A stretch of 64,000 bases of DNA, from positions 1,524,001 through 1,588,000 of the forward strand of contig NZ_CP083376.1 of the NCBI RefSeq assembly GCF_020042665.1, in the 5' to 3' direction. Origin of the DNA: Pseudoxanthomonas sp. X-1 (GTDB taxonomy: Bacteria; Pseudomonadota; Gammaproteobacteria; Xanthomonadales; Xanthomonadaceae). Position 1 is the stretch's first letter. Each line of letters begins with the position of its first letter. The notes beneath the pieces are model-generated. The model was not told the origin of the DNA. It ran no database searches and saw only the letters and a program-made list of their open reading frames with translations. Shown in pieces: positions 51,535-61,378 of the stretch. Both the position numbers and the translations under genes were made by a program.

Positions 51535-52937
51535 GCACGGTCGACCATTCTTCCCATCTCCACGGCCGGCACGCCGACGTCACCCTGCTGGAGTACTGGC
51601 ATGCCGTCACCTCGCGCCGCTGGCTGATCGCCGGCGTGACGCTGGGCGTGGCCGCGCTGGTGCTGGTCGTCACGCTGCTGATGACGCCCAAGTACCAGGC
51701 CACCACCACGTTGCAGATCAATCGCGACGCGATGAACGTGGTCAACATCGAGAATCTGATGCCGGCCGAGTCGCCGATGGACCGCGACTTCTACGACACC
51801 CAGTACGAGTTGCTGCGCAGCCGTTCGCTGGCCCAGCAGGTCATCCGCGCGACCCATCTGGCCGAGCATCCGGCCTACAGGGAGCTGGCCGAGAAGGCCG
51901 CCGAGAAGGCCGCGGTGGCCGCGGAAGGCGACCAGGCCAGCGTGCGCAAGCGCCAGCAGGACGCGGTCGAGCGTGCGCTGACCTCCGAGGTCCTAGACGG
52001 CCTGGAGATCGAGCCGGTGCGCAATTCGCGCCTGGCCAAAGTCCATTTCAGCTCGCCCGATCCGACGCTCTCGGCGCGGGTCGCCAACGCCTACGCATCG
52101 ACCTTCATCGCCGACAACCTGCAGCGTCAGCTCGATGCCTCGACCTTCGCGGTCAAGTACCTGTCCGAGCGTCTCGAGCAGCTGCGCGGCAAGGTGGAAG
52201 CGTCCGAACGCGCGCTGGTGGACTATTCGGGCGACCAGCAGATCGTCTCGATCGGCGACAACCAGCCCTCGCTGCCGGCGCAGAACCTGAGCGAGCTCAA
52301 CGGCATGCTGGCCACCGCGCAGGCCGCCAGGCTGCAGGCCGAGGCGGCCTGGAACCAGGCCCGCGCCGGCGACGGATTGAACCTGCCGCAGGTGGTCGCC
52401 AGCCCGCTGATCCAGAACCTGCGCGAGGCGCAGTCGCAGATGGAGAGCGAGTACAACCAGAAGCTGGCCACCTACAAGCCCGACTATCCGGAGATGCAGC
52501 GCCTGAAGAGCCGCATCGACGCGGGCAACCAGCAGATCCGTCGCGAGGTGGGCGTCATCCGCGCCTCGCTGAAGTCGCAATACGATGCGGCCGCGCAGCA
52601 GGAGCAGCTCACCGAGCAGCGCATCGAAGCGCTCAAGCACGACCAGCTGGATCTGGAGGAGCGCAGCATCCGCTACAACATGCTCAAGCGCGACGTGGAC
52701 ACCAACCGCCAGCTGTACGACGCGCTGCTGCAGCGCTTCAAGGAAATCGGCGTGGCGGGTAATGTCGGGGCCAACAACATTTCCGTCATCGACAAGGCCG
52801 AGGCGCCGGGTTCGCCGAACTCGCCGCGGCTGCTGGTGAACCTGGTCCTCGGGCTGGTGTTCGGTTTCTTCCTCGGCCTGGTGCTCGCGCTGCTGCTGCA
52901 TCTGGCCGGCTCGCTGCGGCGGCCGCAGGCCACGTGA
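51531..52937 (+). CDS. gumC: GumC, chain-length/co-polymerase membrane protein
   Basis: GumC is an inner-membrane polysaccharide co-polymerase that couples polymerisation to export through GumB. The 468-residue product has a Wzz domain (VTLLEYWHAVTSRRWLIAGV, first membrane helix), a long periplasmic coiled coil with QLRGKVEASERALVDYSGDQ, and a C-terminal helix after APGSPNSPRLLVNLVLGLVF. Unlike Wzc there is no cytoplasmic tyrosine kinase domain. ATG at 51531 overlaps gumB. A 296-base gap with stem-loops follows. Confidence 0.95.
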   Translation: MSTVDHSSHLHGRHADVTLLEYWHAVTSRRWLIAGVTLGVAALVLVVTLLMTPKYQATTTLQINRDAMNVVNIENLMPAESPMDRDFYDTQYELLRSRSLAQQVIRATHLAEHPAYRELAEKAAEKAAVAAEGDQASVRKRQQDAVERALTSEVLDGLEIEPVRNSRLAKVHFSSPDPTLSARVANAYASTFIADNLQRQLDASTFAVKYLSERLEQLRGKVEASERALVDYSGDQQIVSIGDNQPSLPAQNLSELNGMLATAQAARLQAEAAWNQARAGDGLNLPQVVASPLIQNLREAQSQMESEYNQKLATYKPDYPEMQRLKSRIDAGNQQIRREVGVIRASLKSQYDAAAQQEQLTEQRIEALKHDQLDLEERSIRYNMLKRDVDTNRQLYDALLQRFKEIGVAGNVGANNISVIDKAEAPGSPNSPRLLVNLVLGLVFGFFLGLVLALLLHLAGSLRRPQAT

Positions 52938-53233
52938 CGCGTTGACTGAATAGACGAGGAGCGCGCATTCGAACCCCGACCCGTGCGCTGGTGCACAGAA
53001 CCTTTGCACTCTTTCTGAGAGTGTTGCACCGCAGCAACTGGTTTGTTCCCCGGGAAGCTTCCGGGGAACAGGGGGACATGCAGTGCTCCAGTACGAGGTG
53101 ACGGCCGTGGGCCTGACGCTTCGAGACGCCCATGGCGTTTCGCGCGTTGGCCAGGCGGCCAAGCACGTCGGACACCGTTTCCGGGCATGCGCGCCAAGGC
53201 GCGTGCCGGCGAAACATCAGATTGGAGAGCGCC
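52938..53233. other. gumC-gumD gap with stable stem-loops
   Basis: No gene is evident in these 296 bases. A nested structure lies at 52992-53032: GGTGCA pairs with TGCACC on the outside and CACTCT with AGAGTG inside. A second hairpin pairs TGTTCCCCGG (53044-53053) with CCGGGGAACA (53061-53070). Neither has a T-tract. The gap may hold an internal promoter or mRNA processing sites. GGAGAGCGCC just before 53234 supplies the gumD ribosome site. Confidence 0.55.
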
Positions 53234-54700
53234 ATGCTTCTTGCTGACCTCAGTAGCGGTACCGATACAAGCGCCTCGCCGCGCCTGCTGTCCAAGTACT
53301 CGGCGGCCGCCGATGTCCTGCTGCGGGTCGGTGACCTGGTGGTCGTGGTCGCGGCAGCCCTGATCGCCTATCGCCTGCGGTTCGGGGGCTGGCTCCCGGC
53401 CGTGGGCTACCGCGCGGTGATCGGCACGACACTGCTCTATGCCGTGATCTGTTTCACCGCCTTGCCGCTGTATCGCAGCTGGCGCGGACGTGGCCTGGGA
53501 CGCGAGGTGATGGTGCTGGGCGCGGCCTGGAGCGGCGTGTTCGCGCTGTTCGCCGTCCATGCGCTGGTCGTGCAGATGGGGCAGTTCGTCTCGCGCAGCT
53601 GGCTCGGCGCCTGGTATCTGCTGGGCTTCGTCGGCCTGGTGGCCTCGCGCACGGTGCTGCGCAACGTGCTCAACGCCTTGCGCAGCACCGGCGTGGATAC
53701 CCAGCGAGTGGTGGTGATCGGGCTGCGCACGCCGGTGTTCAAGCTGCAGCACTACCTGTCGCGCAACAGCTGGGTCGGCCTGCAGCTGGTCGGCTACTTC
53801 CAGAGCCGCTACGACATGGTGCCCAGCGCGGCCTCCAGTCGCCTTCCGTGCCTGGGCATCTCCGCGCCGGAGGAGCTGGAGAGCTATCTGCAGGAGAACA
53901 CCATCGAGCAGGTGTGGATCTCCATGCCGCTGGGCGACCGCGACCGCATCAAGGCCCTGCTGCAGGTGCTGGACCGGCATCCGATCACGGTCAAGCTGGT
54001 GCCCGACCTGTTCGATTTCGGCATGCTCAACCAGCAGGGCGAGCAGATCGGCAACGTGCCGGTGATCAACCTGCGCCAGGGCGGCGTGGATCGCAACAAC
54101 TACTTCGTGGTGGCCAAGTCCCTGCAGGACAAGATCGTGGCCATCGGCGCACTGCTGGTGCTGTGGCCGCTGCTGGTGGCGGTGGCGATCGGGGTCAAGC
54201 TCAGTTCGCCGGGCCCGGTGTTCTTCCGCCAGAAGCGTAACGGGCTGGGCGGCCGCGAGTTCTACATGCTCAAGTTCCGCTCGATGTACGTCGACCAGCC
54301 CGGCGCGGGCAAGGGCGAGGTGAAGCAGGCGACCAAGGGCGACGCGCGCATCACACGCTTCGGCGCCTTCCTGCGCCGTACCAGCATCGACGAGCTGCCG
54401 CAGATCTTCAACGTGCTCGGCGGCAGCATGTCCATCGTGGGGCCGCGCCCGCACGCGGCCCAGCACAACAGCCACTACGAAAAGCTGATCAACCGCTACA
54501 TGCAGCGCCATTACGTCAAGCCGGGGATCACCGGCTGGGCGCAGGTCAACGGGTTCCGCGGCGAGACGCCGGAGCTGCGCACCATGAAGAAGCGCGTGCA
54601 GTACGACCTGGACTACATCCGCCGCTGGTCGCTGTGGCTGGACTGCAAGATCATCGCGCTCACGGCCGTGCGCGTGCTCGGGCAGAAGACCGCGTACTGA
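53234..54700 (+). CDS. gumD: GumD, undecaprenyl-phosphate glucose-1-phosphate transferase
   Basis: GumD starts the repeat unit by moving glucose-1-phosphate from UDP-glucose to undecaprenyl phosphate. The 488-residue product has four N-terminal membrane helices, a CoA-binding-like domain, and the C-terminal bacterial sugar transferase: [63 protein letters not shown] and [17 protein letters not shown]. It closely resembles Xanthomonas GumD, including the N-terminus MLLADLSS, which supports ATG at 53234 with GGAG upstream. An in-frame ATG at 53132 is less likely. Confidence 0.96.
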   Translation: MLLADLSSGTDTSASPRLLSKYSAAADVLLRVGDLVVVVAAALIAYRLRFGGWLPAVGYRAVIGTTLLYAVICFTALPLYRSWRGRGLGREVMVLGAAWSGVFALFAVHALVVQMGQFVSRSWLGAWYLLGFVGLVASRTVLRNVLNALRSTGVDTQRVVVIGLRTPVFKLQHYLSRNSWVGLQLVGYFQSRYDMVPSAASSRLPCLGISAPEELESYLQENTIEQVWISMPLGDRDRIKALLQVLDRHPITVKLVPDLFDFGMLNQQGEQIGNVPVINLRQGGVDRNNYFVVAKSLQDKIVAIGALLVLWPLLVAVAIGVKLSSPGPVFFRQKRNGLGGREFYMLKFRSMYVDQPGAGKGEVKQATKGDARITRFGAFLRRTSIDELPQIFNVLGGSMSIVGPRPHAAQHNSHYEKLINRYMQRHYVKPGITGWAQVNGFRGETPELRTMKKRVQYDLDYIRRWSLWLDCKIIALTAVRVLGQKTAY

Positions 54701-54703
54701 TCC

Positions 54704-56026
54704 ATGGCCGTGGTTCCCCATGAAGCCGTGCCGGTGCGCGCCAGCACGCGTGCCCAGTCCGCCCAGCGCTACCGCGATCTGCTGATCGAGCTGCTGCTCC
54801 TGTCCGCGGTCGGCTACAACTTCGTGCTCGCCTTCGTCAACGCCAAGATCATGCCGGTGTCGCCGGCGTTGACCTACCTGGCCGAGCTGCTGATCTATGC
54901 CGGCTGCTTCGGCGTCGGCATCTGGAGCCTGGAGCGTTCCAAGCTCGCCGCGCTGCTGGCCGGCATCGCGCTGATCGTCGCGGTGCTGCTGTTCCGCTAT
55001 CTGATCGAGTGGCGGGTGGATGCCAAGTTCATCCGCGATGCCATCATTCCCTTCGCCTTCCTGGTGCTCGGCTCCGCCTACGGCGGCTCGTTGCCGAAGC
55101 TGTTCGTGCGCATGGCCGTCCTCATCGGCCTGGTGGCCGCCTTCGAGCTCGCCGTGCCGGACCTGTATGGCGATCTGATCAACCCGAAGAGCTACTACGT
55201 CAATACGCGCGGCCTGGACGAGAGCGGCTTCTGGAACGAGGACAGCAACCTGTTCGTCAGCGCGACGCGGCCGGGCGAGCGCAACTTCCTGCCCGGAAGC
55301 GGTCTGCCGCGGGCGTCCTCGATCTTCGTCGAGCCGGTGAGCGCCGGCAACTTCATCGTGTTCTTCGTGGCGATCCTGTTGACCTTCTGGCGCTCGATGC
55401 GCCCGAGGCAGGTGCTGACCTCGATCGGCGTGCTGCTGTTCCTGATCGTGGCCACCGACGGGCGGCTCGCGGTGGGCACCAGCCTGCTGCTGGTCCTGGG
55501 GGCTCCGGTGCTCAGGCGGCTGGATCAACGGCTGTCGTTCCTGATCATGCCGCTGGTGCTGCTGGGTGCGCTGGCGATCGTCTGGGTCACCGGCGTGAGT
55601 ACCTACCAGGACGACACGCTGGGCCGCGTCTACCTGACCGTGAACGCGATGCTGCGCATGCCGGCCGAGGTCTGGCTGGGGCTGGATTTCGACGCGGCCT
55701 ACGCGTACTTCGACAGCGGGATCGCCTACTTCATCGCCTCCCAGTCGATCATGGTGGTGGGCTTCTTCCTGTTGGCCTATGCCTTCGGCATGGGCATGCC
55801 GACCGAGGACGGCCAGGCGTTCAAGAACTTCTTCATGCTGGCGTTCTCCGTCGGCCTGCTGGTGTCCAACAGCCTGTTCTCCGTCAAGTCGGCGTCCCTG
55901 TGGTGGTTCGTCTGCGGCGCGCTGTGGCAGCTCAAGGGCTGGCCCTGGCGCATGCCGACCGGTCTGGCACAGGAGGCGCGCGCGCTGGCCCACCGCGCCG
56001 CGCTCGCCTCGGAGGCCGCGCGATGA
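54704..56026 (+). CDS. gumE: GumE, xanthan-type repeat polymerase
   Basis: GumE is the Wzy-like polymerase that joins pentasaccharide units at the periplasmic face. The 440-residue product has about 11 or 12 membrane helices and a large periplasmic loop that includes DLYGDLINPKSYYVNTRGLD and SGLPRASSIFVEPVSAGNFI. Such SIFVEPVS-type loops are seen in O-antigen polymerases. Position right after gumD (three bases) and overlap with gumH (ATGA) match the standard gum order, with the exception that gumF and gumG are absent between gumE and gumH. Confidence 0.93.
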   Translation: MAVVPHEAVPVRASTRAQSAQRYRDLLIELLLLSAVGYNFVLAFVNAKIMPVSPALTYLAELLIYAGCFGVGIWSLERSKLAALLAGIALIVAVLLFRYLIEWRVDAKFIRDAIIPFAFLVLGSAYGGSLPKLFVRMAVLIGLVAAFELAVPDLYGDLINPKSYYVNTRGLDESGFWNEDSNLFVSATRPGERNFLPGSGLPRASSIFVEPVSAGNFIVFFVAILLTFWRSMRPRQVLTSIGVLLFLIVATDGRLAVGTSLLLVLGAPVLRRLDQRLSFLIMPLVLLGALAIVWVTGVSTYQDDTLGRVYLTVNAMLRMPAEVWLGLDFDAAYAYFDSGIAYFIASQSIMVVGFFLLAYAFGMGMPTEDGQAFKNFFMLAFSVGLLVSNSLFSVKSASLWWFVCGALWQLKGWPWRMPTGLAQEARALAHRAALASEAAR

Positions 56027-57159
56027 AGGTCGTCCACGTGGTGCGCCAGTTCCACCCCTCCGTCGGCGGGCTGGAAGACGTGGTGCTGAACGTCGCCATG
56101 CACCATCGCGACGGCCATCGCCAGGACCAGGTCGAGGTGGTGACCCTGGACCGCATCTTCAGCGCACCCGACGTGCGCCTGCCCGCCGAGACCATGCATC
56201 GGGACATCCCGGTCAGGCGCCTGCCGTGGTCCGGGTCCAGCCGCTATCCGCTCACGCCCGGCGTGCTGGGCGCGATCGGCTCCGCGGACGTGGTGCATGT
56301 GCATGGCATCGACTTCTTCTTCGATTATCTGGCGGCGACGCGCATGGTCCATCGCAAGCCGATGATCGTGTCCACGCATGGCGGCTTCTTCCATACCGCT
56401 TACGCCTCGCGGCTCAAGCGCTTGTGGTTCTCCAGCATCACGCGCGCCTCGGCCCGTGCCTACCGGCGCGTGGTGGCCACCAGCGAGAACGACGGCAACG
56501 TGTTCTCCAGCGTCGTGGCGCCCGCGCGGCTGCGGGTGATCGAGAACGGCGTGGACGTGCAGAAGTTCGCCGGGCGCGGCGGCCAGGCGCCCGGGCGGAC
56601 GCTGATCTATTTCGGCCGCTGGTCGGTCAACAAGGGCCTGCTGGACACGCTGGCGCTGTTCGAAGCGCTGCGGGCGCTGGACCCACGCTGGGAGCTGATC
56701 ATCGCAGGCCGCGAATACGACCTGACCGCCGCGGACCTGGCGCGCGACATCGCCGCGCGCGGACTGACCGACCACGTGCAGGTGGTGGCCTCGCCTTCGG
56801 AGGCCGAACTGGCCGCGCTGCTGGCGCGCGCGCAGTACTTCGCCTGCCTGTCGCGGCACGAGGGCTTCGGGATCGCGCCGGTGGAGGCGATGAGCGCGGG
56901 ACTGATCCCAGTGCTCAGCGACATCCCGCCGTTCCGGCGCCTGGTCAGCGAGTCGGGGCTGGGCGTGCTGGTCGATCCGAACGCGCCGCAGGCAGGTGCG
57001 CAGGCCGCCCAGGCGCTGACGGCCGTGTCGGACGAAGCCTTCGCCGCGCGTCGCCAGACGGCCATGGCCTTCGTGCAGCGCTATCACTGGCGCCACGTGG
57101 TGGGCCGCTATGTGGACGAGTACCACGCCGCGCTGGACGCGACAGGGGGCGGGCGATGA
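56023..57159 (+). CDS. gumH: GumH, GDP-mannose:cellobiosyl-diphosphopolyprenol alpha-mannosyltransferase
   Basis: GumH adds the first, alpha-1,3-linked mannose to the lipid-linked cellobiose. The 378-residue GT4 enzyme reads MKVVHVVRQFHPSVGGLEDV, then VVHVHGIDFFFDYLAATR, STHGGFFHTAYASRLKRLWF, IENGVDVQKF, and the E-x7-E motif in SRHEGFGIAPVEAMSAGLIP. These segments match Xanthomonas GumH closely in sequence and length. In Xanthomonas GumH, the sugar may be partly acetylated later by GumF/GumG, which are missing here. The stop overlaps gumI. Confidence 0.95.
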   Translation: MKVVHVVRQFHPSVGGLEDVVLNVAMHHRDGHRQDQVEVVTLDRIFSAPDVRLPAETMHRDIPVRRLPWSGSSRYPLTPGVLGAIGSADVVHVHGIDFFFDYLAATRMVHRKPMIVSTHGGFFHTAYASRLKRLWFSSITRASARAYRRVVATSENDGNVFSSVVAPARLRVIENGVDVQKFAGRGGQAPGRTLIYFGRWSVNKGLLDTLALFEALRALDPRWELIIAGREYDLTAADLARDIAARGLTDHVQVVASPSEAELAALLARAQYFACLSRHEGFGIAPVEAMSAGLIPVLSDIPPFRRLVSESGLGVLVDPNAPQAGAQAAQALTAVSDEAFAARRQTAMAFVQRYHWRHVVGRYVDEYHAALDATGGGR

Positions 57160-58259
57160 CCCCGCACGACCACGGCGCGCAGGCGCGCAGCGGCGGCCGG
57201 CCGCTGCTGACCGTGCTGCAGCAGTTCAACGCGCCCACGCCCAGGACCAACCCCTACCTGGTGCAGCTGCTGGCGGCGCTGGCGCCGTTGGTGCGCGTGC
57301 GCTTCTGGTCCCTGCGCACTGCGCTGCTCTCGCGCTACGACGTGGTGCATCTGCACTGGCCCGAATACACGATGCGCCATCCCACGGTGCTGGGGCGCCT
57401 GCTGCGGCAATGCGCCGTCGCGTTGCTGCTGCTGCGCTGGACGGTATTGCGCACGCCGATCGTGCGCACGCTGCACAACCTGACTCCGCACGAGCAGGGC
57501 GGCGCCGTCGAGCGCTGGCTGCTGCGGCGCATGGACCGGATGACCTCGCGCTGGATCCGCATCAACCAGACCACCGAGCCGCGTGCGCCGGGTACCGATA
57601 CCGCGTTGCATGGCCATTACGTGGACTGGTTCGCGCCGCATCCCCAAGCCGCACAGGTGACCGGCCGGCTGCTGCATTTCGGCCTGATCCGGCCCTACAA
57701 GGGCGTGGAGGGCCTGCTGGCGTCGATGGCCGACCTCGCCGAACCCGACTGCAGCCTGCGCGTGGTGGGCAATCCCGCCAGCCCGCAGATGCGCGCGCTG
57801 GTGGAGGCGGCATGCACGCGCGATCCGCGGGTCAGCGCGCTGCTGCAGTACGTCGACGATCCGACGCTGGCCATGGAAGTGTCCGCATCGGAACTGGTCG
57901 TCCTGCCCTACAGGGACATGCACAACTCCGGCACCCTGCTGCTGGCCCTCTCGCTGGCCCGCCCGGTGCTGGTGCCGCGCACCCCCAACAACGCGGCCGT
58001 CGCCGATGAGGTGGGGCCGGGCTGGGTCTTCATGTACGAGGGCGAGCTGGATGCGCAGGTGATCCGGTCGGGGCTCGCGCAGGCGCGCGCCACGCGGCGC
58101 GCGCCGATGCCCGACCTGTCGCGGCGGGCCTGGTCGCAGGCCGGGCGCCTGCATTACCGCAGCTATCTCGCCGCGATCCGCCAGCGGCGCGGTCTGCCGG
58201 CGGCCGGCGTCACGCCTTCCGCGCCCGAGCGGCGCTCCATCGACAGCCGCAGCCGGTGA
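57156..58259 (+). CDS. gumI: GumI, beta-mannosyltransferase for the terminal mannose
   Basis: GumI transfers the last, beta-linked mannose to complete the xanthan pentasaccharide. The 367-residue product shares with Xanthomonas GumI the segments RYDVVHLHWPEYTMRHPTVL, IVRTLHNLTPHEQ, RWIRINQTTEPRAPGTDT, RLLHFGLIRPYKGVE, VVLPYRDMHNSGTLLLALSL and ADEVGPGWVFMYEGELDA. Presence of gumI separates this cluster from that of Xylella, which lacks it. ATG at 57156 overlaps the gumH stop (ATGA). The C-terminal tail after residue 345 is basic and unconserved. Confidence 0.93.
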   Translation: MTPHDHGAQARSGGRPLLTVLQQFNAPTPRTNPYLVQLLAALAPLVRVRFWSLRTALLSRYDVVHLHWPEYTMRHPTVLGRLLRQCAVALLLLRWTVLRTPIVRTLHNLTPHEQGGAVERWLLRRMDRMTSRWIRINQTTEPRAPGTDTALHGHYVDWFAPHPQAAQVTGRLLHFGLIRPYKGVEGLLASMADLAEPDCSLRVVGNPASPQMRALVEAACTRDPRVSALLQYVDDPTLAMEVSASELVVLPYRDMHNSGTLLLALSLARPVLVPRTPNNAAVADEVGPGWVFMYEGELDAQVIRSGLAQARATRRAPMPDLSRRAWSQAGRLHYRSYLAAIRQRRGLPAAGVTPSAPERRSIDSRSR

Positions 58260-58263
58260 GGCC

Positions 58264-59760
58264 GTGTCGGTGGTCGTGAAATCCGAATCCGGCGCGTCGC
58301 ATCCGGGCCTGGGCGGTCGGGCGGCGGCCGGCGCCGCCAAGACCATGGCCGGGCAGGGCGCGCGCATGGTGGTGCAGTTCGGCGGGATCATCCTGCTGGC
58401 GCGCCTGCTGAGCCCGGAAGACTACGGCGTCATGGCGATGGTGACCGCGCTGGTCGGCATCTGCGAGATCCTGCGCGACTTCGGCCTTTCCTCGGCGGCG
58501 ATCCAGGCCAAGAGCCTGTCGCGCGCGCAGCGCGACAACCTGTTCTGGTTGAACAGCGCGATCGGGCTGGTGCTGGGTCTGGTGGTCTTCGCAGGATCGG
58601 GCCTGATCGCCGGCTTCTATCACGAGCCGCGCCTGGCGGCGGTCAGCCAAGCCATGTCGGTGACCTTCCTGCTCAGCGGCATGAACACCCAGTACCGCGC
58701 GCACCTGAGCCGCGAGCTGATGTTCGGCCGCCTGGCGCTGAGCGATGTCGGTGGCCAGTCGCTGGGCCTGATCGCGGCGGTCGTCGCCGCGCTGGCGGGC
58801 CTGGGCTACTGGGCGCTGGTGATCCAGCAGGTCGTGGCCGGCGCGGTCGGGCTGCTGGTGACGATGATCGCCGCGCGCTGGCTGCCCGGACGCCCGCGGC
58901 GCGGCGTTGAGATGGGGCACTTCCTGAGCTTCGGCTGGAACCTGATGGCCGCGCAGGCGTTGGGATACGCCAGCCAGAACATCGGCCAGGTGCTGATCGG
59001 CTACCGCCTCGGCGCCGAGGCGCTGGGCCTGTACAACCGCGCCTTCCAGCTGCTGATGATGCCGTTGAACCAGATCAACGCGCCGGCCACCACCGTAGCG
59101 CTGCCGGTGCTGTCCAAGCTGCAGGACCAGCGCGAACGCTATGCGACCTTCCTGCTGCGCGGGCAGACGGTGATGGTGCATCTGATCGTGGCCATCTTCG
59201 CCTTCGCCTGCGCCCAGGGCGAACCGCTGATCGTGCTGTTCCTGGGCGAGCAGTGGCGCGGCGCGGTGCCGATCTTCCAGGTGCTCACGCTCGGTGGCGT
59301 GTTCCAGGTCGTGTCCTATGCGACCTACTGGGTGTTCCTGTCGCTGGGCCTGATGCGCGCGCAGCTGATCTATTCGGTGATCGCGCGCAGCCTGCTGATC
59401 CTGTGCATCCTGGTGGGCTCGTCATGGGGCGCGCTGGGGGTGGCGGTCGGCTACGCGCTGGGCCTGGCGTTGATGTGGCCGATGTCGGTGATCTGGGTCA
59501 CCCGGGCGGGGCAGGCGCCGGGCCGGGCGATGTTCGACAACGGGCTGCGCGCGCTGGTCGGCTACGGCCTGTGCGGCTGGGCCTCGTGGGCGGCGGCGCG
59601 GCACTGGGCGCACACCCCGGTGACGGAGCTGGCGGTGGGCTTCGCGGCGATCGTGGCGGCGTTCGGCGCGGTCTGCCTGCTGTGGCCCGCGTTCCGTCGC
59701 GATGTCGCCATGATCCTCAGCAGTCGCGAACTGCTGCGCCGGCGCGCCCCGACAGCGTGA
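58264..59760 (+). CDS. gumJ: GumJ, lipid-linked repeat unit flippase
   Basis: GumJ is the Wzx-type translocase that flips the lipid-linked pentasaccharide to the periplasmic face. The 498-residue polysaccharide-synthase-family protein has 12-14 membrane helices, with the N-terminal [40 protein letters not shown] and [20 protein letters not shown], typical of the MOP superfamily. Length equals Xanthomonas GumJ. The start is GTG at 58264, four bases after gumI; no ATG fits. A 263-base gap with a strong hairpin separates it from gumK. Confidence 0.94.
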   Translation: MSVVVKSESGASHPGLGGRAAAGAAKTMAGQGARMVVQFGGIILLARLLSPEDYGVMAMVTALVGICEILRDFGLSSAAIQAKSLSRAQRDNLFWLNSAIGLVLGLVVFAGSGLIAGFYHEPRLAAVSQAMSVTFLLSGMNTQYRAHLSRELMFGRLALSDVGGQSLGLIAAVVAALAGLGYWALVIQQVVAGAVGLLVTMIAARWLPGRPRRGVEMGHFLSFGWNLMAAQALGYASQNIGQVLIGYRLGAEALGLYNRAFQLLMMPLNQINAPATTVALPVLSKLQDQRERYATFLLRGQTVMVHLIVAIFAFACAQGEPLIVLFLGEQWRGAVPIFQVLTLGGVFQVVSYATYWVFLSLGLMRAQLIYSVIARSLLILCILVGSSWGALGVAVGYALGLALMWPMSVIWVTRAGQAPGRAMFDNGLRALVGYGLCGWASWAAARHWAHTPVTELAVGFAAIVAAFGAVCLLWPAFRRDVAMILSSRELLRRRAPTA

Positions 59761-60023
59761 TGAGCTTCCGCGATCCTGCCCTGCATGCGCGCCCACGCCG
59801 AGAGGATTCAGCGCCGGCGCTCGCGCAGCGGCGCCGGTCATCGGCGATGAAGGTGCTGCACGCCATCCTCGCGGGTGTGATCGGTCGGCCCCGGCCCGCC
59901 GCGCGTGATTTTTGCGACGCGGCACCGGGACTTGGACATGACGGCCGACACATGCTTGCGGTCGCTGCCCCGCCGAGACAGGCAGCGACCGTATCCGCTC
60001 TCCATTCCCCCACTGGAGCTGCC
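59761..60023. other. gumJ-gumK gap with an 11-bp hairpin
   Basis: The gumK frame stays open back to an ATG at 59760 that overlaps the gumJ stop, so an 88-residue N-terminal extension is formally possible. However, the translation is low in conserved features, and a perfect stem, CGGTCGCTGCC (59959-59969) with GGCAGCGACCG (59981-59991), lies here. GGAG at 60014-60017 fits the ATG at 60024. I treat the gap as non-coding, perhaps with an internal promoter or an RNA processing stem. Confidence 0.55.
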
Positions 60024-61217
60024 ATGCCGGCCTTCGACGTTTCGTCTTCCACCGCCACGCCCATCGCGTCCGCAGTCGCCGGTCAGCGGTCCGGGCAAGG
60101 CCAGACGCGTTACCTGGTGCTGTCGGCGCACGACTACCGCACGCCGCGCCGCGCCAACATCCATTTCATCGCCGACGAGCTGGCCAAGCGCGGGCCGACG
60201 CGCTTCTTCTCCCTGCGCTACAGCCGCCTGTCCAGGTACAAGCGCGACCTGCGCCTGCCGCTGGATGCGACGGCCAATCGGGTCGTCCTGCACAAGGGCG
60301 TGGAATGCTACCTGTGGCGCACGCTCGTGCATCCGTTCAATACCCGGCGCGCGTGGCTGCGGCCGGTCGAGAACCTGATGTTCCGCGCCTACGCCGCGCG
60401 ACCGCCGGCGCAGCTGGTGCGATGGATCCGCGAGTCGGACGTGATCGTGCTGGAGAGCGGCACCGCGGTGGCCTTCATCCGCCTGTGCAAGCGGCTCAAT
60501 CCGCGAGCGCGCCTGGTCTATCGCGCCTCCGACGGACTGAGCACGATCGAGGTGGCGCAGTACATCACCCGCGAGTTCGACAACGTGTGCGGCATGCTCG
60601 ACGCGATCGCGCTCGTGTCGCCGGTGATGGCCGCGGAGATCAACAGCCGGCACAACGTCTATCACGTGGGGCACGGTGTGGATCCGGGGCTGGATGCGCT
60701 GGGCGATCCGAACCCATATCCCGACACCGGCATCCACGCGGTGTCGGTGGGCTCGATGCTGTTCGACCCGACCTTCATCGCCCAGGCCAGTCATGCCTTC
60801 CCGCAGGTGACCTTCCATGTGATCGGTTCCGGGCAGGGCCGCCACGCGGACTACGGCGACAACGTCGTGGTCTATGGCGAGATGAAACACGCCGATGTGG
60901 TGCGCTACATCAAGCACGCGCGCTTCGGTATCGCGCCGTATGCCTCCGAGCAGGTGCCGGCCTACCTGGCGGACAGTTCGATGAAGCTGCTGCAGTACGA
61001 CTTCTTCGGCCTGCCGGCGGTTTGCCCGAACGCCGTGGTCGGCGGCTACGCATCGCGCTTCGGCTATACGCCGGGGGATGTGCATTCGATGCGTTCGGCC
61101 ATCGAGCAGGCCCTGGCCGCCCCGCACGTACGCCACCGCCAGTGCCTGGACTGGCCGCAGACCACCGACCGCCTGCTCGAACCCGAGCGCTATCCGGAAA
61201 TCCGGGTCACGGCCTGA
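60024..61217 (+). CDS. gumK: GumK, UDP-glucuronate beta-glucuronosyltransferase
   Basis: GumK transfers glucuronic acid to the lipid-linked trisaccharide (GT70). The 397-residue product shares [49 protein letters not shown] with the probable catalytic aspartate, [37 protein letters not shown], and [20 protein letters not shown] with the lysine that contacts the nucleotide in the Xanthomonas enzyme. Length and N-terminus agree with that enzyme when translation starts at ATG 60024, six bases after GGAG. It acts as a membrane-associated enzyme on the cytoplasmic side. Confidence 0.95.
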   Translation: MPAFDVSSSTATPIASAVAGQRSGQGQTRYLVLSAHDYRTPRRANIHFIADELAKRGPTRFFSLRYSRLSRYKRDLRLPLDATANRVVLHKGVECYLWRTLVHPFNTRRAWLRPVENLMFRAYAARPPAQLVRWIRESDVIVLESGTAVAFIRLCKRLNPRARLVYRASDGLSTIEVAQYITREFDNVCGMLDAIALVSPVMAAEINSRHNVYHVGHGVDPGLDALGDPNPYPDTGIHAVSVGSMLFDPTFIAQASHAFPQVTFHVIGSGQGRHADYGDNVVVYGEMKHADVVRYIKHARFGIAPYASEQVPAYLADSSMKLLQYDFFGLPAVCPNAVVGGYASRFGYTPGDVHSMRSAIEQALAAPHVRHRQCLDWPQTTDRLLEPERYPEIRVTA

Positions 61218-61378
61218 TCGGGTTGACCTGGGCCGCGGCGGGTCCGCGTTGTCCGGGATGAGCCCTGCGTCTGATCGGCCGGCCGGGAACGTCGGTGTTT
61301 CCGGCGGGTCGCTCTGGCCTTCGGATGCGGCGGCAACCCGGGTGCGCCGCTTCTCCCCCTTCATTCTTCGGTGATCGA

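Noticed and set aside
53132..53233. 34-residue N-terminal extension of GumD
   Set aside because: The start at 53234 matches the known GumD N-terminus (MLLADLSS) and has GGAG upstream.
52673..55993. A 1106-codon minus-strand open frame over gumC-gumE
   Set aside because: Shadow of gumC, gumD and gumE with His/Gln/Ala-rich low-complexity translation and no plausible start context.
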